A stretch of DNA of 37,328 bases from Patescibacteria group bacterium (lineage in GTDB: Bacteria; Patescibacteriota; Patescibacteriia; UBA9934): contig JAHILS010000078.1 of assembly GCA_018896835.1 (NCBI GenBank), positions 1-37,328 on the forward strand. Direction: 5' to 3'. Under the pieces are notes generated by a model that saw only the letters and a program-made list of their open reading frames with translations, did no database searches and was not told the DNA's origin. Shown one piece after another: positions 1 through 7,588 of the stretch; the stretch's first letter is position 1, and each line of letters begins with the position of its first letter. The position numbers were made by a program, and so were the translations under genes.

Positions 1-285
1 GGTTTGAATGTAATCGATTCGCTTAATCTTGGAAACAAGCTCTGAGATGCGGTCACTGTGGGCTTTGGTAAAGTACGAACCAACGCGTTTTTTTAGTGAA
101 GTTGCTTTGCCAACGTAAAGAATCTTGTCTTGCGCATCAAAATACAAGTAAACCCCAGGCGCGTCAGGGAGATTTTTCCTAACACCATCTCGAGAAGATT
201 TCTCAGCCGTCTGACGGCCTCGAAATGGATTGGATGAATCAGATAAATCTGCACGACGTCTGATTTTGATGTGAGATGGAATCAT
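1..285 (-). CDS. uvrC: UvrABC excinuclease subunit C, N-terminal part (cut by window edge)
   Basis: The first 95 codons of UvrC, the nuclease subunit that incises damaged DNA on both sides of a lesion after UvrA and UvrB have located it. ATG is at 285-283 and the frame runs open off the left edge. After a basic N-terminal extension of about 40 residues comes the GIY-YIG nuclease start, visible as DAPGVYLYF followed by ILYVGKATSLKKRVGSYF, the usual UvrC signature. It starts 4 bp after the uvrA stop, so it is the third gene of a uvrB-uvrA-uvrC operon. The UVR, RNase H-like and HhH domains lie outside the window and cannot be judged. Confidence 0.93.
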   Translation of the reverse strand, partial: MIPSHIKIRRRADLSDSSNPFRGRQTAEKSSRDGVRKNLPDAPGVYLYFDAQDKILYVGKATSLKKRVGSYFTKAHSDRISELVSKIKRIDYIQT

Positions 286-289
286 AATT

Positions 290-2917
290 CTAGTCTTGGT
301 CCCGATCAAGAACCTTGCTTAAATACTTACCAGTATAACTAATTTTTTTACGAGCGATGTCCTCTGGTGTGCCTTCGGCTACAATTTGACCACCTCTGTC
401 TCCGCCTTCTGGGCCAAGGTCAATCACCCAGTCTGCGGTTTTGATAACGTCCAGGTTATGCTCAATCACTACAACGCTGTTTCCGCGGTCAACCAGTCTA
501 TGCAAAACCGCCAATAATTGTTTAACATCTTCAAAATGCAAACCAGTGGTTGGCTCGTCTAAAACGTAAAGCGTTCTACCGGTCTGGCGTCGGGCTAACT
601 CAGCAGCTAGTTTCACTCGCTGAGCCTCACCTCCAGAAAGTGTGTTAGCTGACTGACCGATTTTTAAATATCCAAGACCAACTTCGTCGAGCATTTTAAG
701 TTTTTCATACACGACTGGAATGTCTTTAAAAAACTTCTGACCTTCCTCAACAGTCATATCCAAAACCTCCCACACATTTTTACTGTTCCATTGCACCTCA
801 AGCGTTTCTCGATTAAACCGCCTACCTTTACACACATCACAATTTACATACACAGTTGGTAAAAAGTGCATTTCAATACCAATCTCTCCCAAGCCTTCAC
901 AGTTTTCGCACCTGCCACCGTGTGCCCCCTTCACATTAAAACTAAATCTGCCAGGCTTATACCCTCGAAAACGCGCTTCCTCGGTTGCCGAAAATAAATC
1001 TCGAATCGGACCCCAAGCACCAGTGTATGTGGCTGGGTTAGAGCGTGATGTTCGACCAATCGCTGACTGATCAATCATGACCATCTTGTCGATATACTCA
1101 ACGCCAAGCAGTTGTTTGTGTTTACCAGGCATGGACTTACTCTTATAAAGACGCTTGGAAATCGACTTATAAAGAACGTCGTGAATAAGAGTTGATTTTC
1201 CAGAACCGGAAACGCCAGTTACACAAACAAAGCGTCGAAGCGGGATCTCTACTGTTAAATCTTTAAGATTATTTTCTTGCGCGCTAATAATCTTGATTCT
1301 ATCAGGCCCTACTTTTCTTCTTTTTTTGGGAATGGCGACTTTACAATCACCTCGCAAGTAAGATGCTGTGATTGATTTTTTATCATTAAAAATTTCTGGT
1401 ACTGTGCCGTTGGCAACAACTTCCCCACCGTGAACACCAGCGCCCGGACCGATCTCGACCATCACGTCACTATTCCTAATAGTTTCCTCATCGTGTTCCA
1501 CCACAATCACAGTGTTGCCAATGTCTCGAAGATTTTTCAAGGTGGCTATGAGCTGATCGTTATCTCGCTGATGCAGTCCAATAGTTGGCTCATCAAGCAC
1601 ATAAAGTGCGCCCACAAGCCTAGACCCAATTTGCGATGCTAGACGAATACGTTGAGCCTCGCCACCCGAAAGTGAACCTGCTCGACGATTAAGCGTTAAA
1701 TAGTGCAAGCCAACGTCAAGCATAAAAGTTAATCTTTGCTCTATCTCTTTGAGTATTCCGCCAGCAATCTCACGTTGACGATCTGAAAGCTCAAGATTAA
1801 GAATAAACTCGGCTGTATTGTCCACTGACATAGCAGTCACTTGGGCAATATTTTTTCCACCCACCAAAACGTGCAAGGCTTCCTTACGCAAACGATCTCC
1901 GTGACAAACCGAACAAATATCTTCAGAAAATAGCTCTGTGGTTCCCAGCCCATCACAAGCCTGACAGGCGCCATACGGACTATTAAAAGAAAAAAGTCTG
2001 GGCTCGATTTCAGGGAATGAAAATCCGCACTCTGCGCAAGAAAATTGGGTTGAATATAATTGCTCGTTATTTTTTTCATAAGCGATCTTCACCAAGTTTC
2101 CACCGCGATCAACCGCAATCTCAACCGCTTCTGTTAGCCGTTGCCTTTGATCCTTGGTGATGTCGTTAACATTAAGCACCACAGTATCCACCACAACCTC
2201 AATCTCGTGTTGTTTATAGCGCGAGAGCGTGATCTTCTCACTCAATTTGTGCATTTTTCCATTAATACGCACGCTGGCAAAGCCAGCGTTATAAAGATCA
2301 TACAAAAGTTGGTAATATTCACCTTTTCTACCACGAACAATAGGGGCCATGATTGTGAGCTGACCCCCTCCACCCTTCGCCCCGCCCCTGACGAGGCTTC
2401 GGAGTGGCAGGCCAACTCCCCCTTTGAAAGGGGGAGAGATCGAGTCTTGTCCCCTCCTTTTAAAGGAGGGGTTAGGGGTGGTGGTCATGTTTTGCAAAAC
2501 ATGATCAACTATTTCATCGATTGTCATGCGCGAGATCGACTTATTGCAAGCCGGGCATTGCGCTGTACCAATACGCGCAAATAACACGCGCAAATAATCG
2601 TAAATTTCAGTAACTGTGGCAACTGTTGAGCGCGGGTTACGTGAATGTGCTTTTTGATCAATCGAAATAGCTGGCGACAACCCCTCGATTTCGTCTACGT
2701 CTGGCTTTTGCATTTGACCTAAAAATTGTCTGGCATAAGCAGACAGTGATTCGACATATCGGCGTTGACCTTCAGCAAAAATTGTATCAAATGCCAAAGA
2801 CGACTTTCCCGAACCAGAAAGTCCAGTAATGCAAATTAGTTTATTGCGGGGAATCTCCAGACTAATATTCTTAAGATTATGCTCCCGCGCCCCTTTGATT
2901 GTTATTTTATCTTGCAT
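290..2917 (-). CDS. uvrA: UvrABC excinuclease subunit A, with in-frame repeat insertion
   Basis: Damage-recognition ATPase of nucleotide excision repair, 875 aa. Two ABC modules are visible: Walker A GLSGSGKS at residues 32-39 and GVSGSGKST near 568-576; signature LSGGE at 416-420 with Walker B VLDEPTIGLH at 440-449; a second LSGGEAQR and VLDEPTTGLHFEDV near the C terminus. Zinc-finger cysteines include C294/C297 with C318/C321, and CENC with CDVC in the second half. Residues about 145-186 are a low-complexity Pro/Gly/Arg/Lys segment encoded by a palindromic repeat (see 2360-2487), between DEIVDHVLQ and LTIMAPIVRGRKGEY in the UvrB-binding region. Between CDGLG (321-325) and CSVCHG (335-340) about 100 residues present in E. 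coli UvrA are absent. The start overlaps the uvrB end by 11 bp, which indicates translational coupling. Confidence 0.97.
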   Translation of the reverse strand: MQDKITIKGAREHNLKNISLEIPRNKLICITGLSGSGKSSLAFDTIFAEGQRRYVESLSAYARQFLGQMQKPDVDEIEGLSPAISIDQKAHSRNPRSTVATVTEIYDYLRVLFARIGTAQCPACNKSISRMTIDEIVDHVLQNMTTTPNPSFKRRGQDSISPPFKGGVGLPLRSLVRGGAKGGGGQLTIMAPIVRGRKGEYYQLLYDLYNAGFASVRINGKMHKLSEKITLSRYKQHEIEVVVDTVVLNVNDITKDQRQRLTEAVEIAVDRGGNLVKIAYEKNNEQLYSTQFSCAECGFSFPEIEPRLFSFNSPYGACQACDGLGTTELFSEDICSVCHGDRLRKEALHVLVGGKNIAQVTAMSVDNTAEFILNLELSDRQREIAGGILKEIEQRLTFMLDVGLHYLTLNRRAGSLSGGEAQRIRLASQIGSRLVGALYVLDEPTIGLHQRDNDQLIATLKNLRDIGNTVIVVEHDEETIRNSDVMVEIGPGAGVHGGEVVANGTVPEIFNDKKSITASYLRGDCKVAIPKKRRKVGPDRIKIISAQENNLKDLTVEIPLRRFVCVTGVSGSGKSTLIHDVLYKSISKRLYKSKSMPGKHKQLLGVEYIDKMVMIDQSAIGRTSRSNPATYTGAWGPIRDLFSATEEARFRGYKPGRFSFNVKGAHGGRCENCEGLGEIGIEMHFLPTVYVNCDVCKGRRFNRETLEVQWNSKNVWEVLDMTVEEGQKFFKDIPVVYEKLKMLDEVGLGYLKIGQSANTLSGGEAQRVKLAAELARRQTGRTLYVLDEPTTGLHFEDVKQLLAVLHRLVDRGNSVVVIEHNLDVIKTADWVIDLGPEGGDRGGQIVAEGTPEDIARKKISYTGKYLSKVLDRDQD
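2360..2487. repeat. Palindromic repeat inserted in frame in uvrA
   Basis: About 126 bp of GC-rich sequence with two near-perfect hairpins: CTCCCCCTTT/AAAGGGGGAG at 2415-2435 and CCCCTCCTTT/AAAGGAGGGG at 2451-2471, each with a one-base centre. The translation on the uvrA strand (NPSFKRRG, SPPFKGGVG, RGGAKGGGG) is the type of peptide produced when common intergenic palindromic repeats are read through. Homologous UvrA proteins have only a few residues here. The reading frame is kept, so the element was tolerated within a protein loop, like the palindromic elements known inside Rickettsia genes. Exact ends are approximate. Confidence 0.8.
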
Positions 2918-4922
2918 ACTTTTTTTCTAGCTCTTTTTCTAATTCTTTAATTTCATCTCGTAAAAGCCCGGCTGTTTCAAATAATAGATTCTCAGCAGCC
3001 TTTTTCATCTCCTTCTTTTTTTGTAAAATCACTTTTTTAATTTCGTGTGGCTGTGCTGTCATTTCTATTTGGAGTATGGACTTGATGTCAGCATCGCTTG
3101 GCGCCCCAGCAATCATGGCCCGAATGTCTTGAATTTCCTTGTGAATTGTTTTTGGAGTTATGCCATGTTCTTTGTTGTAAGCAATTTGAATTTTCCGCCG
3201 GCGATCAGTTTCACGAATAGCTCTTTTAATTGATCCAGTCATTACGTCAGCGTACAAAATCACCTCGCCATCGATATTGCGGGCAGCCCGACCAATAGTT
3301 TGGACAAGCGATGTTTCTGATCGCAAAAATCCTTCTTTGTCAGCGTCCAAAATGGCAACGAGCGACACTTCGGGAAGGTCCAGGCCTTCTCGCAAAAGGT
3401 TTACTCCAATCACAACATCATAAGTTCCGCGTCGCAGTTCTGTTAAAATCTCAATTCTATCCAAGGTTTCCACGTCGCTATGCAGATATTGCACTTTCAC
3501 TCCCCGCTCAAGCAAAAACTCTGTTAAATCCTCGGCCATCTTTTTTGTTAAAGTGGTAACCAGCGATCGCTCGCCCTTTTTTACCCTGTCCTCTATTCGC
3601 AAAATAAGATCATCAACCTGACCCAAGCTTTTTTTGTCTTTTGGTGTTACCGGACAAATGGTGACCTTGGGATCAATCAAACCAGTTGGACGCACAATTT
3701 GCTCAATAATATCGTCTGAAACCTCGCGCTCAAAATCACCAGGCGTGGCCGAAACATAAATAGTTTGCCCAGAACGATCTTCAAATTCTTCAAACGTAAG
3801 TGGACGATTGTCTTTAGCAGACGGCAAACGAAACCCGTGCTCAACTAACGTTTCCTTGCGGGCTTTGTCTCCGTGGGACATACCCCGGATTTGAGGAATA
3901 GTGACATGCGACTCGTCAATAACAATCAAAAAATCCTTGGGAAAATAATCCACAAGGGTTTGGGGTGAAGAACCAGGCGCCCGGCCTTCAAATTGGGCTG
4001 AATAATTCTCTATACCGCTACAATAGCCAACGTTTTTAATCATTTGCAAATCATAATTTGTGCGTTGTTTTAGTCGCTCATATTCAAGAACCTTGCCATT
4101 TTTCTCCAACTCAGCCAATCGATCTTTAAGTTCATTTTCTATATTAGCTATAGCTTGATTGATTGTGTCCTTTTCTACAACATAATGTCTGGCTGGAAAA
4201 ATCCAAGCGTCAAGTACAGTATTTTGGATTCGGCGGGTGATTGGGTCAAGTAAAAATATCTCAGTAATCACTTCACCTTCAAATATAATTCGGAACAAAA
4301 ACGAAGTGTCCGAAGCGCTCATCAGCTCCAAAACGTCGCCGTGGACGCGGAATTTGCCACGCTCAACGTCCGCGTTTGTCCGCTCATATTGCATAGAAAT
4401 AAGCTCGCGCATAAGCCCACTGCGATCAACCCTGTCACCAACTCGCAAATGCTTTACTTCATTTTTGTACTGCTGTGCTGACCCAAGGTTATAAATGCAA
4501 GAAACTGATGCCACAATAATCACGTCTTTGCGGGAAAGTAATGCTTGGGTAGCAGCATGGCGCAACCGATCAATTTCATCATTGATCTGCGACTCCTTCT
4601 CAATGTAAGTATCAGTGCGAGGCATATATGCCTCTGGCTGATAATAGTCATAATATGAAACAAAATACTCAACCTTATTTTTGGGAAAAAACTGACGGAA
4701 CTCATTGCAAAGCTGGGCAGCTAAGGTTTTGTTGTGAGCAATAACCAAAGTTGGACGCTGAACCTGCTCGATCACGTTGGCAATCGTAAAAGTCTTCCCA
4801 GACCCTGTCACGCCAAGCAAGGTTTGCTTTGGCAAACCCTTTTGTAAATTGTCCACCAACCTCTCAATCGCCTCCGGCTGATCGCCAGTTGGTTTATAGT
4901 TTGAACGCAATTTGAAATTCAT
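2907..4922 (-). CDS. uvrB: UvrABC excinuclease subunit B
   Basis: Helicase-like subunit that verifies damage after loading by UvrA and recruits UvrC; 671 aa from ATG at 4922. A TTG two codons upstream (4928) is possible but less likely. Walker A GVTGSGKT is at residues 37-44. The beta-hairpin that clamps DNA is seen as YYDYYQPEAYMP, the DEAH-like box as VIDESHVTIPQ, and the helicase C-terminal region as LLREGLDLPEVSLV and QTIGRAARN. A UVR domain (LLFETAGLLRDEIKELEKEL) closes the protein and would bind UvrC. Length and all motifs are normal. It is the first gene of the uvrB-uvrA-uvrC operon; a promoter and a leader hairpin lie upstream. Confidence 0.97.
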   Translation of the reverse strand: MNFKLRSNYKPTGDQPEAIERLVDNLQKGLPKQTLLGVTGSGKTFTIANVIEQVQRPTLVIAHNKTLAAQLCNEFRQFFPKNKVEYFVSYYDYYQPEAYMPRTDTYIEKESQINDEIDRLRHAATQALLSRKDVIIVASVSCIYNLGSAQQYKNEVKHLRVGDRVDRSGLMRELISMQYERTNADVERGKFRVHGDVLELMSASDTSFLFRIIFEGEVITEIFLLDPITRRIQNTVLDAWIFPARHYVVEKDTINQAIANIENELKDRLAELEKNGKVLEYERLKQRTNYDLQMIKNVGYCSGIENYSAQFEGRAPGSSPQTLVDYFPKDFLIVIDESHVTIPQIRGMSHGDKARKETLVEHGFRLPSAKDNRPLTFEEFEDRSGQTIYVSATPGDFEREVSDDIIEQIVRPTGLIDPKVTICPVTPKDKKSLGQVDDLILRIEDRVKKGERSLVTTLTKKMAEDLTEFLLERGVKVQYLHSDVETLDRIEILTELRRGTYDVVIGVNLLREGLDLPEVSLVAILDADKEGFLRSETSLVQTIGRAARNIDGEVILYADVMTGSIKRAIRETDRRRKIQIAYNKEHGITPKTIHKEIQDIRAMIAGAPSDADIKSILQIEMTAQPHEIKKVILQKKKEMKKAAENLLFETAGLLRDEIKELEKELEKKYAR

Positions 4923-4932
4923 ATGCAAAATT

Positions 4933-4998
4933 ACCAGATTCCATGTTTACCAGGGGGTCACTGCTTTTGCTTGTGACCTTGGAGACTTGGGATCTGGT
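4933..4998 (-). promoter_or_regulatory. Stem-loop filling most of the uvrB 5' leader
   Basis: Outer arms ACCAGATTCCA (4933-4943) and TGGGATCTGGT (4988-4998) pair with one mismatch; an inner GGTCAC (4956-4961) / GTGACC (4973-4978) pairs around an 11-nt loop. With the promoter at 5008-5036 the leader would be about 80 nt, nearly all of it in this fold, ending about 10 nt before the uvrB ATG. No LexA-type box was recognised. Role is inferred: transcript protection or translational control. Confidence 0.45.
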
Positions 4999-5007
4999 TG
5001 TGAACTC

Positions 5008-5036
5008 ATGCTATTTGAAAAACGCAAAATTGTCAA
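5008..5036 (-). promoter_or_regulatory. uvrBAC promoter
   Basis: On the minus strand TTGACA (5036-5031), a 17-bp spacer and TAGCAT (5013-5008) form a near-consensus sigma70-type promoter directed at uvrB. The expected start of transcription is near 5001, just upstream of the leader stem-loop. Confidence 0.6.
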
Positions 5037-5118
5037 TCAAACGGCTAATGTTTGCTAAAGAAGGAGAATAAAAGGGGTTAATTTAGCCTCCACCTTACTC
5101 ACTTCGATCCTCCGGTCT

Positions 5119-5219
5119 TTTTTTCCATCCTCTGGCTTGACCAGAGGATCCAGTGTCACATCTCCTCGAGCATACCTGGCGAGGCCGGAGATCCCCGATT
5201 AAATCGGGGATGGAAAAAA
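5119..5219. repeat. MITE-like repeat with 12-bp terminal inverted repeats
   Basis: The ends are perfect inverted repeats, TTTTTTCCATCC (5119-5130) and GGATGGAAAAAA (5208-5219). Inside are three hairpins: ATCCTCTGG/CCAGAGGAT (5127-5149), CCTCG/CGAGG (5164-5184), and the palindrome ATCCCCGATT-A-AATCGGGGAT (5191-5211). No coding capacity. It fills the middle of the 354-bp gap between uvrB and the antitoxin gene. The CCCCGATT palindrome is of a kind widespread in bacterial intergenic DNA. Mobility is inferred from structure only. Confidence 0.55.
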
Positions 5220-5251
5220 CGAATCCTAAATTATTCATTGAAGAGGACATG

Positions 5252-5278
5252 ATATAATCATATTAAAAATATAATCAT
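5252..5278 (+). promoter_or_regulatory. Antitoxin promoter with direct repeats
   Basis: A TATAAT box (5253-5258) lies within the first of two identical 10-mers ATATAATCAT (5252-5261 and 5269-5278), the second reaching into the ATG. The -35 (TTATTC, 5231-5236) is poor. Transcription would begin about 12 nt before the start codon, so the mRNA is nearly leaderless. The direct repeats are possible operator half-sites for the RHH protein. Confidence 0.4.
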
Positions 5279-5486
5279 GCCTACATTATCAATACGACTT
5301 CCAGCTAATCTCGAAACTTTTGTGGAAACGATGGTAAAAAATGGGATTGCTCCAAATAAAGCAGAGGTTGTCCGCCAGGCACTTATTAGTTATGCGGAAA
5401 AACAAGCAATAGCGTCAGTATTACAAGCTGAACAAGAGATAAGGGATGGTGATGTTCTTAGCGGTGATATTAAAAAATTATTTTAA
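5277..5486 (+). CDS. ParD/CopG-type ribbon-helix-helix antitoxin, no toxin partner seen
   Basis: A 69-aa protein. Residues 3-42 fit the RHH DNA-binding fold of type II antitoxins: the beta strand TLSIRLPANL, then helices FVETMVKNG and NKAEVVRQALISYAE. The charged C-terminal tail (residues 43-69) would be the toxin-wrapping part in ParD/CopG proteins. Such proteins repress their own promoter and neutralise a ParE/RelE-like toxin. No toxin gene follows: the stop is 35 bp before the end of the convergent lipoprotein gene. The gene lies between inverted copies of an 11-mer, CTGGCTTGACC (5132-5142) and GGTCAAGCCAG (5493-5503). Either the toxin has been lost, it lies elsewhere, or this is a free-standing regulator. 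Confidence 0.75.
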   Translation: MPTLSIRLPANLETFVETMVKNGIAPNKAEVVRQALISYAEKQAIASVLQAEQEIRDGDVLSGDIKKLF

Positions 5487-5521
5487 AAAACGGGTCAAGC
5501 CAGGGAACGACAGAGCAAGTC

Positions 5522-6025
5522 CTAGTTCACGTAAGTTGAAACCGTGTAAAAATTACAATTCAAGCCATCGTCAAAACAGACGTCAAACGCCCCTTTCCAA
5601 TTTCCGCTCTTAAGAGCAACGGCATGAAATATAACATCAGCCCCATCGCCGGCTGGAATGTCTGCTAAAAGCGTATGCGTATATGTTCCGTCATCAAGTA
5701 AAAACTCATCCAAAAATTCAGGCTCTGAAGAAATTATTGCCACTCCCTGCAAATAACTCTCACCAATGTCAATGCTATGCAATAGTTGAGTTGTGTCAGC
5801 ACTGTGAAAAACATGCGCGACTATGTCAAAACTCTCCCCAACATTAACCGTAACCGGCACGGTAAGAGTAGCTGACGGAACTGACTCATAATCTGACCAA
5901 GCAGACTCGTCATACTCATAATCATCGGAAGCCTTATCCCCTGCGCTCCACTCAAACGAACGCTCGCAACCAGCACCAACGAGCACTAGCGCAAATAAAC
6001 TCATCAAAAGCAATGTTTTTTTCAT
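5522..6025 (-). CDS. Small putative lipoprotein of unknown function
   Basis: 167 aa. The N terminus is a signal peptide with a near-lipobox (LFALVLVGAGC, Cys20), so probably lipid-anchored at the outer face of the membrane; Gly at -3 is not ideal. After an acidic, Ser/Tyr-rich linker (about 20-50), residues about 52-167 contain alternating beta-like stretches (ATLTVPVTVNVGESFDIVAHVF) that suggest an immunoglobulin-like or similar beta-sandwich. No enzymatic motif was recognised. The start is ATG at 6025, 54 bp after the ruvC stop, so it may be the last gene of the yebC-ruvC block. The region between its end and the antitoxin carries only repeat debris. Confidence 0.7.
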   Translation of the reverse strand: MKKTLLLMSLFALVLVGAGCERSFEWSAGDKASDDYEYDESAWSDYESVPSATLTVPVTVNVGESFDIVAHVFHSADTTQLLHSIDIGESYLQGVAIISSEPEFLDEFLLDDGTYTHTLLADIPAGDGADVIFHAVALKSGNWKGAFDVCFDDGLNCNFYTVSTYVN

Positions 6026-6079
6026 ATAAAATTAAGATTTATTAAAGACTGATATTTTAAGTATATCAATCCTTTACTT

Positions 6080-6562
6080 TCACGAAAACCTTAACTTCTG
6101 TGCGCCAGTCCAGGCAATGGCGAGTGCATCGGCGGCGTCGTCTGGTTTTGGAATGTCTGATAAATGAAAAATATTTTTAATCATCTCTTGCATTTGATGT
6201 TTATCAGCCGCGCCATATCCTGTTACTGCCATTTTTACCTCATTTGGTTTTACGCCAACTATCTCAATGCCTTTCTTGGCCGAAATATATTGAATCATTC
6301 CCCGAACCTCAGCTACCTGCAAGGCTGTCGTAGTACTTTTTGCAAAAAATAATTCCTCAAGTGCTAAAACTTGAGGCGCAAACTTTTCGATTATTTCTTC
6401 AACATTTCGTCCAATCTCTAAAAGCCTTTGTTCAAAATCTAGGCCAGGGTCGGTAATAATCACACCGTGATTGAGGCAAAGCCAATCACCGTCAACTTGT
6501 TCGATTACGCCAAATCCACAACGTCCAAACCCAGGATCAATACCGAGCACGCGCTTATTCAT
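6080..6562 (-). CDS. ruvC: Crossover junction endodeoxyribonuclease RuvC
   Basis: Holliday-junction resolvase, 160 aa, normal length. The RNase H-like fold starts with VLGIDPG (D9), the second acidic residue is E69 in ALEELFFAKS, and the C-terminal pair is D142 and D145 in PDDAADALAIA, matching the four catalytic acids of E. coli RuvC (D7, E66, D138, D141). It acts as a dimer on recombination intermediates, normally with RuvAB, which are not in this window. The ATG overlaps the end of the upstream PLP-enzyme gene by 8 bp, so the two are probably co-transcribed and coupled. Confidence 0.96.
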   Translation of the reverse strand: MNKRVLGIDPGFGRCGFGVIEQVDGDWLCLNHGVIITDPGLDFEQRLLEIGRNVEEIIEKFAPQVLALEELFFAKSTTTALQVAEVRGMIQYISAKKGIEIVGVKPNEVKMAVTGYGAADKHQMQEMIKNIFHLSDIPKPDDAADALAIAWTGAQKLRFS

Positions 6563-7577
6563 ACTTAACTTTTCCAGTATTCACAATCAATTTCTTGTCT
6601 TCTTCTGGCACTTCATCTTTCATTTGTAAAAGCATGGCGAGCCCGGCAATTCCGGAAGGCTCGGCAGTCAAATCATTCATCTGCGCAATTTTCATTGCCT
6701 CTTGCAGTGATTCTTCACGAACAATCCCAACTCGCGACTTGGCGCCAATATGCCCTTTTCGTTTGGCGAGATTTATCCAATGAGGGTCTAGATGCACAAA
6801 CGGCAAATGAGGGGAATAAAGTTTGTCTGCGATGCTAGTTGGATTGTTTGTTGTTGACCCTATAAAATGACACTTACCAATCTTTTTATGATCACCCTGA
6901 AAACGTCGATCATGAAAAACAAACGAAGAAGCTTCACGTTGAGCAATATTAATAACGTTCTCGTACAAATGTCCTGTGCCATATGGCACAAATACCCAAT
7001 CCGCGTTTTTATTTAAAATGTCATAGCTCATCCAATCGTAAAACACATCAAATGGCCCAAGAGCATCGTCAGAAGTTATATCGATTCCACCAACGTTATC
7101 GGTTAATCTTAAAATATCATCTGTTAATAAAACTCTTTTGCCCAAATCTGTTTCGTAAACATGACAACCGATCTTCTTTAAATAATCCTTGATGTCAGCT
7201 GACATGTTAAAATGCACCAAAACCTTTAAGTCGGGCAGGCGATATTTTTTGAGCATTTTTTGAATCGCAATCCCTGCTGAGCCAGACGAAATAATGGACA
7301 TGTGTGGTAAATAATCAGTCACTCCGGCTTTTTTGGCTAGCAATAAATTTTTATAAGTCACGACCATTTCCCAAGCCATGCGATCTTTATGAGTTCCGGT
7401 TGGATTTACACTTTCATCCTTAACCCAAACGTTTTGCATACCAGGAACCTGTATTTCAAATGTTGGAGTTGAAGGAAATTTTGGATTGTCAGGCGGAAAC
7501 TCAGGTTTTTTAGGATCATTGTCCGAAGGAACATGAATCGAGTCCAATATTTCCTCTTCTTGTGACGTAAGAGTCAT
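6555..7577 (-). CDS. Fold-type II PLP-dependent enzyme, threonine synthase-like
   Basis: 340 aa. The PLP-binding lysine is in VKDESVNPTGTHKDRMA (residues about 52-68), the usual context in threonine synthase, cysteine synthase and TrpB relatives. SSGSAGIAI (about 97-105) is the substrate/asparagine-loop position (commonly SSGN), and YGTGHLYENV is a candidate phosphate-binding glycine loop. The protein ends NTGKVKYE where threonine synthases often have a TGHG motif. The family (PALP) is clear; the substrate is not. No other threonine-pathway gene is present, so an isolated lyase/synthase or salvage role is possible. It lies between yebC (11 bp upstream) and ruvC (8-bp overlap). Confidence 0.75.
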   Translation of the reverse strand: MTLTSQEEEILDSIHVPSDNDPKKPEFPPDNPKFPSTPTFEIQVPGMQNVWVKDESVNPTGTHKDRMAWEMVVTYKNLLLAKKAGVTDYLPHMSIISSGSAGIAIQKMLKKYRLPDLKVLVHFNMSADIKDYLKKIGCHVYETDLGKRVLLTDDILRLTDNVGGIDITSDDALGPFDVFYDWMSYDILNKNADWVFVPYGTGHLYENVINIAQREASSFVFHDRRFQGDHKKIGKCHFIGSTTNNPTSIADKLYSPHLPFVHLDPHWINLAKRKGHIGAKSRVGIVREESLQEAMKIAQMNDLTAEPSGIAGLAMLLQMKDEVPEEDKKLIVNTGKVKYE

Positions 7578-7588
7578 AGGCTAATCGG

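Noticed and set aside
2141..2584. A plus-strand 147-codon frame inside uvrA
   Set aside because: Antisense to intact uvrA and composed partly of the palindromic repeat; no RBS or recognisable protein.
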